A DNA stretch of 64,000 bases from Harmothoe impar (lineage: Eukaryota; Annelida; Polychaeta; Phyllodocida; Polynoidae): NCBI GenBank assembly GCA_947462335.1, contig OX381708.1, positions 5,208,001 through 5,272,000 on the forward strand. Direction: 5' to 3'. A program made the position numbers and the translations under genes. The notes under the pieces were generated by a model, which made no database searches, was not told the origin of the DNA, and saw only the letters and a list, made by a program, of their open reading frames with translations. Positions 1 to 12,800 of this stretch are shown here, one piece after another; positions within the stretch are counted from its first letter, which is position 1; each line of letters begins with the position of its first letter.

Positions 1-1588
1 AAACTTGGTGAGAGCAAACATTTGAAATAATATATTTACCCTTTAAAGAAATAGATGGCCATGTAGTTTGGTTTTACCTGTTTCTGTTTTGTTGAAAGTC
101 CAATGAGAACTTCAGCGGCATCTAAGTGACATCGCAGAGTGTGCTACTCTGGCGAGTAACTCGCAAGTGCAGCATTCATGTTTATGATGTCGACCCTCTG
201 CGGGTCAATAAACGCCCAAATGTTTTGTCTGCGTCTATTATGGGAGGTGCAATGTACATGATAAGTTATGAATGATCTCAGAAGGTGGGCTATCAGAGCC
301 ACTGATACACACCGTGTAAAGGAGGATTCTAGGACTGAAGTTATTTAATATAGCCCCCCCCCCTCCCCCTTAACCTTAAAGTCAGATGATTGGGACTAGA
401 TATTTGACAATCTTAAAATTAATCCAGGATTTTGACCAAGACCATACTTCACCTCCTACCTATTCCAGTCATTCTCCATTCTCATCATTTAACTTAAATT
501 TGATGCTAGGAATAAAATGGTGCCCATATTTATTCTACCTATTAAAAATCTATTATAAAACTAAAGACCTTATCTGATCACTGACTGTCCATAGATACAT
601 GAACTCCCCATCCTCTAGATATCATGCTGTTATAGTGGGAACACATTCAAGTCAGATTAGGCATTTGTAAAAAATCTGCCACTTTAATTGTGTAAAAAGA
701 GATATCTTAAATCTTGTGTCACCAATATGATTCTCCATCTTCTTCAGTCTGATTAGTTTCACTGCTATAATCAACAACTTGAAGCTATTAGATAATCCTT
801 GAGATTTATGTATTAAGCAATAATGATGTACCAAATAAAACATGAATTCAAAAACCTGACATGACCATTACTCCGGGTTCCTACCCATCAGTTACAAGTT
901 TTATACACTTTCAAAGTCAATTAAATGTCAAGTCAAAAAGAAAATTGTCATATATTTTGTCAGTTATTTTCTTGATTTTGAGAAAGTATCTTAAGAAAAT
1001 GCCCTCAGCAATATTTGCAGAATGCACCATTTAATTTCCAGATTAAGAAAAAAATTCTGGGTACGGTTATAAGAGAAATGTGGGTAATCCGCGAGAATTC
1101 ATGGCTCTAATTAGACGCATCAGTTAAATGTCAGCAAGAACTGTGCCAGGAAAACAGTGGGAACCTTGTGTTACTGTATCGAATTGAAAGCTGACCTACG
1201 GTACATTACGGTGGATGATGTATCGGTGGTTCGTGGTGTCTGTGGCCTGTTGTTGTTTCACCGTGCGGTGACGGTGGGGGACGGAACACGAAGTGTCATT
1301 AGGAGACGGAGGTGAAATAAAAGTTAAAGACTGCAACCATTTAATTGAGTGATCTTTATTTATTACCTGTTCTCGGTGAAAAACAATAGGGTGTGCAGTC
1401 AAAGAATAATCATGTATTATCATGATGACCAAATCTTGATGTCATAGAAAGAATTTGTGGTATTTTTCTTGAATGGTCAAGCAACTGTGGAATAGTGAGA
1501 AAATTAAAAGAAGACCGGAGACCTCATTTGTGTATTCATCATCAATTTATTGCAATCTCACATCTATCATCCACTAATTAATAATATA
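1..1588. other. No gene seen
   Basis: AT-rich sequence with one short piece (about 120-200) of the dispersed CATGATGC palindromic repeat family and a C-rich run near 353-368. The open frames here are short and show no homology I recognise. Confidence 0.6.
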
Positions 1589-1913
1589 CCGTATTCGACG
1601 TAATAAGCGCCCTGGGCGCTTAAAATATTATTTTAAGTGAAAAAATCAGCCTCAAATATTCATTTTAATAAGCGCCCCCCATGGCTGTCATATACAGACC
1701 TCAGTGGCATCTAGAAGGCCTCTTACACCCTTATTACTTCACACTTGGCTTGGCCTTAACACCTGCACAGGTGTGAAGTGCTCCATATTACACACAGGTG
1801 AGAAAATCAGTAACATAATTGTAGAAACACATAAAAAATTCAGGGGGAAAATCTGAAAAAGGGGGGGGGGGGGGCGCTTATTAGGGGGAGGGCGCTTATT
1901 ACGTCGAATACGG
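1589..1913. mobile_element. MITE, TIR CCGTATTCGACGTAATAAGC, TA target duplication
   Basis: Inverted ends CCGTATTCGACGTAATAAGC and its complement are flanked on both sides by TA. The interior has poly-G and GGCGCTTATT sub-repeats. It is the same family as 19056-19236, where the empty site is visible. No coding capacity; Tc1/mariner-type target preference is inferred from the TA. Confidence 0.8.
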
Positions 1914-2106
1914 TATACACAAACCAGTTTGCAAATCACAGTCTATCAAATGTGCACCCCCAACAAACTGACTCTAAATAAAGCTGGCCCTCTCCCCGCG
2001 TCAATGGCCAACCTACTTCTACTAACAGACCACAGCGATGGATATATATATGTAGACCGGCAAACTCAGGACTAGAAATAATATAGAACGAAACCGATTC
2101 ATTTTC

Positions 2107-2250
2107 TCGTACTGTAAACGTGGATATTTTCGCACTGTACATATTTTTACGATTTTTAAAAATCCGCGAAAATATGTACGCAGCGACTACACGCGAATTT
2201 GTACTTGTTAGCAAAATTGTGAAAATTTATACACACAAATATTTACAGTA
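2107..2250. mobile_element. Short palindromic element, TIR ACTGTAAACGT
   Basis: Ends ACTGTAAACGTGGATATTTT and a TATTTACAGT complement, with an internal palindrome around TTTTCGC and GCGAAAA. Relatives occur at 4636-4802, 6940-7135, 15770-16028, 51700-51902 and 61849-62042. Confidence 0.65.
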
Positions 2251-2394
2251 ACAGAACTCTCTATCATGGGGATTTTTGAAAATCTTGGAAGTAGACTGTT
2301 GCATTATGGTGTTTTTTGAGACTGAATCGTAGCTTTAGTTTGCTTCAGTTTAATTTTCTACATAACCCCCCGCCCCCCCCCTTCCCTTAAAACT

Positions 2395-2570
2395 TCCCAG
2401 CGCTGCATTCAAGCATCATGCAGACTCTACAAGGTTGATACTCTCCTGAAGGGTCGGCATGATACTTGAATGCCGCACTGGTGAGTTACTTACCAGGACA
2501 GCTTTTATGCATCATGTTGAGAAGGGCATACCGGTAGTACATGAAAGCACTATGCGGCACGTGATGTGCT
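2395..2570. repeat. Dispersed palindromic repeat with CATGATGC / GCATCATG
   Basis: The pattern is TGCATTCAAGCATCATGC, a spacer, then GGTCGGCATGATGC and a CTGGTGAGTTACT core. The full form elsewhere contains the palindrome CTGGCGAGTAACTCGCCAG. About 20 copies are scattered through the window, e.g. 4900-5205, 5275-5375, 6080-6170, 7418-7565, 19290-19530, 21083-21145, 28715-28870, 30650-30860, 33430-33650, 33740-33900, 34240-34430, 37290-37490, 57590-57750 and 61020-61150. Confidence 0.8.
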
Positions 2571-2587
2571 TCCAGTTATCGTAGGTT

Positions 2588-2785
2588 TCCCGTAAAACCT
2601 GGCGTATAGGCCCCGGCTAGTATGCAAGTCAGATGTTAGTGTGGCTTATACGCTCAGTCACGGTGCGGCTTATACATGAGTTGTTGTTACTATAGTACAG
2701 TACTAAAATAAAAATTTCCAGGCCCCCTTTTAGGCTTATATGATTCCTCAAAGTTAGGGGTGGCTTATACGCAAGGTTTTACATG
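2588..2785. mobile_element. Degenerate MITE of the CCGTAAAACC family
   Basis: Starts CCCGTAAAACCTGGCGTATA and ends with CTTATACGCAAGGTTTTAC in reverse, with internal GCGGCTTATA motifs. It is more decayed than its relatives. Confidence 0.65.
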
Positions 2786-3077
2786 ATAGATACTGGAGAC
2801 GTGACGTAGAAATAACGGAGTGAGTTTCAGCAGTAGAATGAGCCTGTAAGACCGACTTGTGAAACCAGGCATCCGTGACACTTAGACAATTCTGTATTTC
2901 ATAAATCGCAATAGATAAATAGTTGACTCACATGTTTCATTTCAAATCTTTTCCCCACATTTTGTATTTAATACAGAGTTGACCTGAGTGTATAGAAAAC
3001 TCACAGGAAATTGATAAATGCAGCATAAAGTGTTACTAAGCACACCAAACAGTCGTATTACACCTAATGGGCAGAGC

Positions 3078-3506
3078 TAGGAGTGTCATTGATAACCCCA
3101 AATCGATACATCGAAATTTCCCGAATTCCGATTATCGCATCGATAAAACCATTATATCGATACACCATTTTTAGTACAATTAGAACAGGAATTTATCTTT
3201 CCACATCTGAAAGAATTTTGTAAATATTCCAACTAGAAGTGGACTTATTATCCAGTGGAAGAATGATACCCTTTGTTGGCCTAATTCTGATTGAATTACC
3301 TGTTGTCTGAATGATAGATTCCTATGGTTCTAGTGATATTAACTGGTCATACTATGCATTTAAGTCTGAGTACAGAAATAATAGCTCTTTTTCAAGAAAG
3401 TTTTAACTACTAGATTAGCATTGCAACAAGTCGATATAATGGAAAAATCGAGACCAAAATAGTGATAATCGAAATCGAAATAAATTGGATATCAATGACA
3501 CTCCTA
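3078..3506. mobile_element. hAT-like MITE with 8-bp target duplication GGCAGAGC
   Basis: TIRs TAGGAGTGTCATTGAT and ATCAATGACACTCCTA are bounded by perfect 8-bp direct repeats GGCAGAGC (3070-3077 and 3507-3514). The 429-bp interior is AT-rich with ATCGATA motifs and no open frame. An 8-bp duplication and TA-G ends are typical of the hAT superfamily. Confidence 0.85.
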
Positions 3507-4635
3507 GGCAGAGCTAAGCACGCAAACACACGGTACACCTGGAATGCTTGTGGTGTCATCTGTTGGAATAACTATTAAATATCACATGTAACATAAATGG
3601 ATACATAAACAAATAGTAACATATGTAAATAGTACCTACATTTATAGAGAAGCACACCCAGCAAAGGAGAGTATAAACCTTTTTTCAACAGAAAACAATC
3701 TAAGCATGATGAAAATCCTATTCTTAGTGCCGTCGCTCTATCAGGGGTGTGAAATGCTGAAAACAGTATTATCTAAAGATCATTATGTGTCTTCGGGCAG
3801 CGTTACAATTAATGCTTTTCTTTCCATAAGTTTTGCAATTAAGGTTGCTTAATTACTTAAAACCTATATTTTATTCACAGGTACATTCAAATTATAGATT
3901 TAGATACAGAAATTTAAACAAATTTAAACAAATTTTGTGAAAATTCAGAGAGTACAAAAATACCAGAGTCCATACCCCAAACCCCCTTATAAATGACTTT
4001 TCATTTTCTCAAGTGAATTTAGATGAATCACAGAAATGATCCTCTGGGAAATATCTGCGGACGTTTCAAATCCCTGTCTATTGAACCCAGGCCAGGTCCC
4101 TTATGGCAACAAAACGGTGCTGACAGAAGTCAGCATGGACCTTGTTAAAGGAGAGTGACAGCTTGCTACATGGCAGTGCTAATTTGTGTAACTGAAAGTG
4201 ACATGGTTCGATGATTAGGGGTCAAAAATCAATTTAGTTAAAAATTGACCAGAATGTTATTCATGGCCATACTTCATGTGCTACCTACTTTATTTAATCT
4301 CATTCGCTAGGATTCAGCTTAAAATTTACCAAATCATATAATGGCTCAATTTACTCATTTCGGAGTGTACACTTTAATTCCCCTATTGAAAATACACTGT
4401 AAAGTGCTATACTTGGGCCACATCTGAACCTCTAATTGGGGTTTTATTGCACATGAATTACATTGTATTGTGCGTTATCCCCCAAAATTGGTATTGTACT
4501 AGCATTTGAAACAAGTTTAAGCAGCATTTGAAAAAAGGAAAAAAAATTGGACAATGTCTCTTGAAGGGTTAAGCGTGGACAACTTATAAGGTACACCACT
4601 AGTTCAAGTTTCACATTCTACTGTCAACATACTTT

Positions 4636-4802
4636 ATTTCGCGCTGTACATATTTTCGTGATTTTAAAATCTGCGAAAATATGTACAGAGTGAATATTTA
4701 TCCAGTATAGTTATACTTCTAAAATATTGCAAAATCCGGGAATTTAAGTACACGTGAAATTGCACTTTGTAGGCAATTCGCGAAAATATTTACGTTTACA
4801 GT
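4636..4802. mobile_element. Palindromic element of the TTTACAGTA family
   Basis: TTTCGCGCTGTACATATTTT, an internal palindrome, and the end CGTTTACAGTA. Same family as 2107-2250. Confidence 0.55.
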
Positions 4803-4899
4803 ATATTGTGGTGTAAATAGTCTATCTGTAGAAATTCCTTCAGAATGAGATCATTTGTACCGTTCCCTCACAACTTTATACACATTTGGTATCTTAAAC

Positions 4900-5375
4900 C
4901 CTTTAAGGACGAGATACATTAATACATCATACCCTCGGCCGTATTGATGCATAAATGCACCCCTGGCAGGTAACTCACCGGTGCTGCATTCATGCACCAT
5001 GCCCTTGGCCGACATGATGCATGAATGCAGCCCTGGCGAGTAACTCGCCAGGGCTGCATTCATGCTGACACTAAGAGGTCAAGACACTCCTGAGGGGTCG
5101 GTAATGCAGCAACTTGATGCAGCGAGTTACTCGCCGGAGCTGCATTGTTGCATTATGACGACAAATGTCATGAATTAACAACATGCCATCCTTAAAGGGT
5201 TAAGGGTCTGGTTTATACATTATGTACAAAGGTAGGTATTTACATTACGTCCTCCACATTTACAGACAAAGCGTCAACTGCCCGCTCGTCACAGCGAGTT
5301 ACTCATCAGGGCTGCATTCATGCATCATGACAACAAAGGACCTAGCGCATTAAAGCACTATGCGGCCCTTAAAGT
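4900..5375. repeat. Cluster of CATGATGC palindromic repeats
   Basis: Several head-to-tail copies of the CTGGCGAGTAACTCGCCAG palindrome with TGCATTCATGC arms, ending in CCTTAAAGGGTTAA. The minus-strand open frame here is repeat-derived. Confidence 0.75.
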
Positions 5376-6369
5376 ATCAAATAACTCAACTGTACAATCT
5401 GTAAACGGTTTATAGGAACACGTTGAGATATCTCTCTCTGATATATTACATCTTCATTACACAAAGAATAAAGTATTGTCACATTTAAGTGCCTGATGCT
5501 TATAAGTTATAGATTCAGAGCACTATTTAACCCCCCCGGCGCTTATTCGAGATCCTATTTTAGTGCTTAAGAAAAAAAACCACTCTACCCCTGTGCTTGT
5601 ACAAGACAGGCGCTCTGTCAAAACCCATCATGACGGTGGGGTACATGGGTTTCCTGACTAGAAGTCCAACCGAGTATTTCCTTTATTCGCCGTCAGCGGG
5701 AGACCACTTACAAATACTGTAGCACTCAGCGATGTCAATACATCTCCGGGACACCCCGTGATATGGTCAATGTAGGACTATAGCGACAACTCCAGTGGGA
5801 CCGTGTGCGCAGCCATGTTAGTTCTGTCCTCGGAATATCACGCGAGATTTAGCCGGGTACCAGACTCACACACACCATGATATGCCAGGAACAAGCTGCG
5901 TTCCATGGACAGAACCAAGATCTCACGAGAGCTGCTAGTGTCAGCCTGCACGTGTTGGTCCCGGGAACAAGTTCCTGCAAGTTCCCGCCCGTTTTATCGT
6001 TATAGGGTTGGCCGCGGTAATACATGTACTCTCAAATTGTCTTAGTACTGACATGGTTTTCCTCTTTTATATTTGTTGTCATGATGCACGAATGAGGTGC
6101 TGGATATTACCTCTCCAATGCTGCAGCATTCATGCATCATGCCAACACTACAGGGTTGATACACTCCTGAAGAAATATTGTTATTACAAGACCAACGCGA
6201 TTGGAAGTGAGCAGTCCAAATGAGGTTTCTGCTCGTACATCGATGTATAAAATACATGCAGTGTATGGTATGGTAATGTAGTCCTATGTTGGCGGGGGAT
6301 GTGTGGAATGTAATACAATTGTAATCAAACATGTTCACTACACAGACTTTTAGGTGCTATAAGGCCCTT

Positions 6370-6595
6370 AATCATGTCCTAAAAAGAAAAAGTTATGTTC
6401 AGGTAACATGGCCCAAAAAATATGGTCCGTAGGTCGATTTACAAAGAATGTAAAAATCTATCATTTTAGTAGTAAAATCCCAAAGATGCCTTCCAAAGTT
6501 TGTTTTTAAAAATATTAAAAATTAGGGTAGGCCCAAAAAAAATAGGGTTGTTCGGGATGCTTGAACACAACAATTTCTTTTGGCCTTAGCATACT
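6370..6595. mobile_element. Element with GGTAACATGGCC arms (family C)
   Basis: Inverted arms around AAAAAGTTATGTTCAGGTAA and a GGGTTGTTCGGGATGCTTGA-like end with A-rich runs that read GGCCCAAAAAAAATAGGG. Relatives: 21325-21580, 27596-28010, 39664-39915, 39966-40210. Confidence 0.55.
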
Positions 6596-6694
6596 TTGGT
6601 AGCTAAAAGTCCCTTCATCATGTCCTGTACCAGCGTCCTTTAGGTATATATATTAGCATCCTTTAATCGTATATCAGCGCACATTATGCGTATA

Positions 6695-6878
6695 TCAGCG
6701 TACTTTAGGCGCTATAAGCCCCTTCATCATGTCGTAGCTGTTGCCGTCGGGGTGCAGACTTTGTCGCGCCCCCTGCGGAGTCTCCACCTGTAGGTATCCG
6801 TAGTCGTCCAGTCCCGTCACCGTCAGCTCCGGGCCGGGCTCAGTGCTCTCGGGGGACGCCACCCGCACACGGGCATCC
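6695..6878 (-). CDS. HLCS: HLCS exon 15 (C-terminal domain and stop, residues 931-991)
   Basis: 184 nt including the TGA at 6697-6695. ELTVTGLDDYGYLQVETPQG, then HPDGNSYDMMKGLIAPKVR, aligns with human VSIVGLDDSGFLQV and HPDGNSFDMLRNLILPKRR. This is the SH3-like C-terminal domain of biotin ligases. The stop position matches the human C-terminus. No convincing polyadenylation signal was seen just beyond it. Confidence 0.93.
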
Positions 6879-9800
6879 CTGCATGGGGAGAGTCACACCA
6901 TGAGAACAAACGGGGAGACCAATGTGACCAACATATTCTAAACATATATATTTTCGCACTGTACATATTTTTGTGAATTTCCTGGATTAAATTTGTTTTA
7001 ATTCATCCGCTGTAGTCCATACTACTACCAGCTTCAAAAAATATTGTGAATTCAAATACATGTGAAAATGTATATTTAAGTAAATCTGCGAAGATTTATA
7101 CGCACGAAAATATATGCGTTTACAGCATATAGCAAAATACACTTTCCACGAATAAATTTCATACTTTAGTAGTTAAGCATTCATTGATTTTCAAAAGCTG
7201 GGAAAATGTAAGGCATTTTTAGCTAACAGCATAATTGACAGTGTGAGTTTTAATTTGATTACAAAAATCGATCTTTATCATGTTTAACATTACAAATTTG
7301 CTAGAAAATAAAGAAATGATGAGAAACCAATATCTTTTTGAGAGGCCTAATCTTTAGATTATCTCAAGATGAGTCAAGTCTCCGGGACTTTAGTCCTAAT
7401 AATGACTTAGCCCTTTCAGGATGGCATAGTACTCTAAATGTGCTATGCCTTTTGTTAATGGCATGATGCATTCATGCAGCCTTGGCGAGTAACTCACCTA
7501 GTGCTGCATTCATGCATCATGCCGACCCTACAGTGTTGATATGGTTGTAAAGGGACGATACAGCATACTGTGACAGGCAGCGGAAAACTGACAGCCCCAC
7601 GGGGAATCGAACCCCGGCCCCTCCGCTCCGGAGTTGAGAATGCTACCGCTACACCACAGGGCTAGCTGCTTCTCACTGCTCTGCTACAGTACTTGAGCTA
7701 CCACAGGCGGGCAATGCGCTCTCCACGCACGCTCGGGCTTCCCCGAGCGATACGTGCCCGCTACAATACTAATGCCAATGTTGGTGCATTATGGCAGCAA
7801 ATAAGAGGCATCATGCTGTCCTTAAACAGTTAATTAAAACCCTACCCCATTTATATCTTACATGTAAACTTCTCTTTAAAAACAACAAAACTTATCGTAT
7901 AGACAAATAAAACTCAAATAAATCTGAAAAAAAACACCACAGAAATTGAATATAACTCTATGAAAAAAAATGAGAAAAAAAGAAAAAGGAAAAAATTTCC
8001 GTACCCATGCAGCCAGCGTTTGTAGTAGAGGTGCAGGAACTTGTCGGGACCGTTCTTCTCAAAACTCTTGATGAGTATTTCTAGCCAGTTGAGTGTGCGT
8101 GCAATGACGACCTCTCGTGTGAGGTCAGGGAGTGAGGTGCCGTGCTGCAGGTTGTACTGACGTACTGCGTCATTCACACACGTCGTGGGGTCCGAGTTGT
8201 CAACGTTAAAACCTATACCTGCAAACAAGAAACACCAGGGAGGTTAGAATACTGACTTAACTGTCAATGTTAAAACCTATACCTGTGTAACAGACACAAC
8301 TTTGTTCCCTTAATATTGTTAAGTTACTAAGCAAAGAACAAGGTTGACAATAGTTCGATTAAAGTGTACAAGTTGGAAAGATAGATTTGTTTATTAAACA
8401 GAACCTATGACAGGCAAGCTAATGATAATCTCCCTATAGAGTTCAGAGCGGGTCAGTAGGCTCGGAGCCGATCTTAGATGTAGCTAAGAGAGTTTGGGTG
8501 CTCTAACTGACCAACGAGTCCTCCTGGGCGTCGGCTTATATAGGCGACCAGCCTGCGTGTGCACACACAGACCGGAAGTCTACAGCGACCTCTGTCTATA
8601 CCCCAAAACCGGCGCAGGTGCTACCACCTGCCGCTGGACTGAAGGGTTTGGACAGAGTTCACAGTGCAACGCCCAACAGAACCCGTCATGATATCACCTT
8701 GTTAAACCCAGCCCCTACATCTGCAACCAAGCACCCCAGGCAGGTTAGAATACTGACTTAAAGCTTGACTGTCATGGTTGAAGTGAGGCCAGAAGCACTT
8801 TTGGATATAGTTCAGTTTGATTGACAAGGGGGCTCTTAAGAGCTGGTAGTTCAACTCTTACAGGCACAAGATAGGGTGAATATGTTGTAGATGGACAATG
8901 CTCATGGTCCCCTGTCCAAACACTGCTGCCCTCTGGTGGAACTGTTATTTTAGTCCATAATGCTGAACTTATTCCCCGACGACCAAGCTTTAACTGTCAG
9001 CGCAGTGCATTACTACACATAGTTAAAATATTTGGGGGTGTCGTACAAATTTAACTGAGTAGACAATTTTAAAACCCCCAAAAAGTGGAGCCTTCTTGAG
9101 GAGGGGGGGGGGCATAAAAAGCATCCTCCCTTTTTTTGTCGACAAAAGCCTGCTGGTTTCTCTAGCTTACCAGACTCCCATGTTAAAAAATTACGACTTC
9201 CTAATTGTGTCATTTCACCCTTTTTAAACATTACTAGATATCAAATAGTATCGGTCAGAGTGACTCGTAGTTGTGTGCGTACCTATGTTGGCGTGGATGG
9301 TGGTCTGCATGACCGAGCTGCTTACAACGATCCCGCCCAACTTGAGACTCGAGCCAAAGTAGATGTCGTTAGGCCACTTAAGGCGCAGGTCCAGGTTCTA
9401 CAATAAGACAAACACACTACTTTAACAAGAGTTTATATAGGGCACCGCAATAAAATGTTGTTTAATGCTAGTTATCTTCTTGGTGCCTCTACAATCATGT
9501 GTTACATCACTTGACCTGACTTTGTGTCATATATATAGAAATACATTTTATTTCATGTGGAGAAACGAAGTTACTACCGTAGAACCCCACCTATAGGACG
9601 AACCCACCTATAAGCCGAACCCCCAATTTGAGAAAAAAAATTCGTCCTTTACAAAATAGCTTTTATAAAAATCGTTTTCTCTTTATTCTAATGTATTAAA
9701 ACCCCACTTATAAGCTGAACACCCAACTACAGAAACAAATTTGGCTTATAGAATATAAAAACGCCAACTCAAATTTGTCTTATAAGCGGGGTTTTACGGT

Positions 9801-12800
9801 ATGCTTAAGATCTCGTATAGCCATTCTCCAGACCTCCTTGGAGAAACTGATGTTCATTTTTCATGGGGTGTTTCTCCATGATGACGTCACCAAAATAGCT
9901 ATGAAACAAATCTTTAAATGTTGTTTTAAAAAATATAATATATCTATAATTACATGAAGTAAACATGGAGATCCACTTTAATCAGTCTGAATTCCTGGTT
10001 TCTCCACGAGTGGTACATTGGATCACTGCGCCAATCATAGAAAGCAGGTTTTGATTAAAAACTTTATTTATTTTCTAGCAAATTTGTAATGTGATGATAA
10101 TCGATTAATACTTTTTTGGAATCAAATTAAAAATTACACTGTCAATAATGCAGTTGGCTAAAAATGCCCTTACATTTTCCCAGCTTTTAAAAATCAATGA
10201 ATGCTTAACTCGGCTTCGTATGTAAATGATGATGATGACACTCGGCTCTGGCTTGTGTGATGTGATGTAAGATACTACTCGTGGAGAAACCTGTTATTCA
10301 GACAGATCCTTGTGGACCTCTGTCTATATATACGTACCTCATACCCCCTGAGGGTGACGATACCCTGTACCACGGCCAGGGCCGCCATGTGTTGGAGGAA
10401 GCTGACACGCTGCCCCAGCTGAGTCTTCAAGTCAACGCGCACCAGCAGCGAGAAGAGGGCGCAGCCAGGGGGGCTCAGCCACTGGTTACCTCCACGACCT
10501 GACACCAAAGACACACAATTAGTAAGAGGGCACAGCCAGGGGGGCTCAACCACTGGTTACCTCCACGACCTGACACCAAAGACACACAATTAGTAAGAGG
10601 GCACAGCCGGGCGGGCTCAACCACTGGTTACCCCCACGACCTGACACCAAAGACACACAATTAGTAAGAGGGCACAGCCGGGCGGGCTCAACCACTGGTT
10701 ACCTCCACGACCTGACATCAAAGACACACAATTAGTAAGAGGGCACAGCCGGGCGGGCTCAACCACTGGTTACCTCCACGACCTGACATCAAAGACACAC
10801 AATTAGTAAGAGGGCACAGCCGGGCGGGCTCAACCACTGGTTACCTCCACGACCTGACATCAAAGACACACAATTAGTAAGAGGGCACAGCCGGGCGGGC
10901 TCAACCACTGGTTACCTCCACGACCTGACAGCAAAGACACACAATTAGTAAGAGGGCACAGCCGGGCGGGCTCAACCACTGGTTACCTCCACGACCTGAC
11001 AGCAAAGACACACAATTAGTAAGAGGGCACAGCCGGGGGGGCTCAACCACTGGTTACCTCCACGACCTGACATCAAAGACGCACAATTAGTAAGAGGGCA
11101 CAGCCAGGGGGGCTCAGCCACTGGTTACCTCCACGACCTGACATCAAAGACACACAATTAGTAAGAGGGCACAGCCAGGGGGGGCTCAACCACTGGTTAC
11201 CTCCACGACCTGACACCAAAGACACACAATTAGTAAGAGGGCACAGCCGGGGGGGCTCAACCACTGGTTACCTCCACGACCTGACATCAAAGACACACAA
11301 TTAGTAAGAGGGCACAGCCGGGGGGGCTCAACCACTGGTTACCTCCACGACCTGACATCAAAGACACACAATTAGTAAGAGGGCACAGCCGGGGGGGCTC
11401 AACCACTGGTTACCTCCACGACCTGACACCAAAGACACACAATTAGTAAGAGGGCACAGCCGGGGGGGCTCAACCACTGGTTACCTCCACGACCTGAACA
11501 AAGACACACAATTAGTAAGAGGGCACAGCCGGGGGGCTCAACCACTGGTTACCTCCACGACCTGAACAAAGACACACAATTAGTAAGAGGGCACAGCCGG
11601 GGGGGCTCAACCACTGGTTACCCCCACGACCTGACATCAAAGACACACAATTAGTAAGAGGGCACAGCCGGGCGGGCTCAACCACTGGTTACCTCCACGA
11701 CCTGACATCAAAGACACACAATTAGTAAGAGGGCACAGCCGGGCGGGCTCAACCACTGGTTACCTCCACGACCTGACATCAAAGACACACAATTAGTAAG
11801 AGGGCACAGCCGGGCGGGCTCAACCACTGGTTACCTCCACGACCTGACATCAAAGACACACAATTAGTAAGAGGGCACAGCCGGGCGGGCTCAACCACTG
11901 GTTACCTCCACGACCTGACATCAAAGACACACAATTAGTAAGAGGGCACAGCCGGGCGGGCTCAACCACTGGTTACCTCCACGACCTGACCAAAGACACA
12001 CAATTAGTAAGAGGGCACAGCCAGGGGGGCTCAACCACTGGTTACCTCCACGACCTGACATCAAAGACACACAATTAGTAAGAGGGCACAGCCGGGGGGG
12101 CTCAACCACTGGTTACCTCCACGACCTGACATCAAAGACACACAATTAGTAAGAGGGCACAGCCGGGCGGGCTCAACCACTGGTTACCTCCACGACCTGA
12201 CATCAAAGACACACAATTAGTAAGAGGGCACAGCCGGGCGGGCTCAACCACTGGTTACCTCCACGACCTGACCAAAGACACACAATTAGTAAGAGGGCAC
12301 AGCCGGGGGGGCTCAACCACTGGTTACCTCCACGACCTGACACCAAAGACACACAATTAGTAAGAGGGCACAGCCAGGGGGGCTCAACCACTGGTTACCT
12401 CCACGACCTGACATCAAAGACACACAATTAGTAAGAGGGCACAGCCGGGGGGGCTCAACCACTGGTTACCTCCACGACCTGACATCAAAGACGCACAATT
12501 AGTAAGAGGGCACAGCCGGGGGGGCTCAACCACTGGTTACCTCCACGACCTGACATCAAAGACGCACAATTAGTAAGAGGGCACAGCCGGGGGGGCTCAA
12601 CCACTGGTTACCTCCACGACCTGACATCAAAGACACACAATTAGTAAGAGGGCACAGCCAGGCGGGCTCAACCACTGGTTACCTCCACGACCTGACATCA
12701 AAGACACACTTAGTAAGAGGGCACAGTCTGGCGGGCTCAACCACTGATTATCTCCAAGACCTGACATCAAAGACACACAATTAGTAAGAGGGCACAGCCG

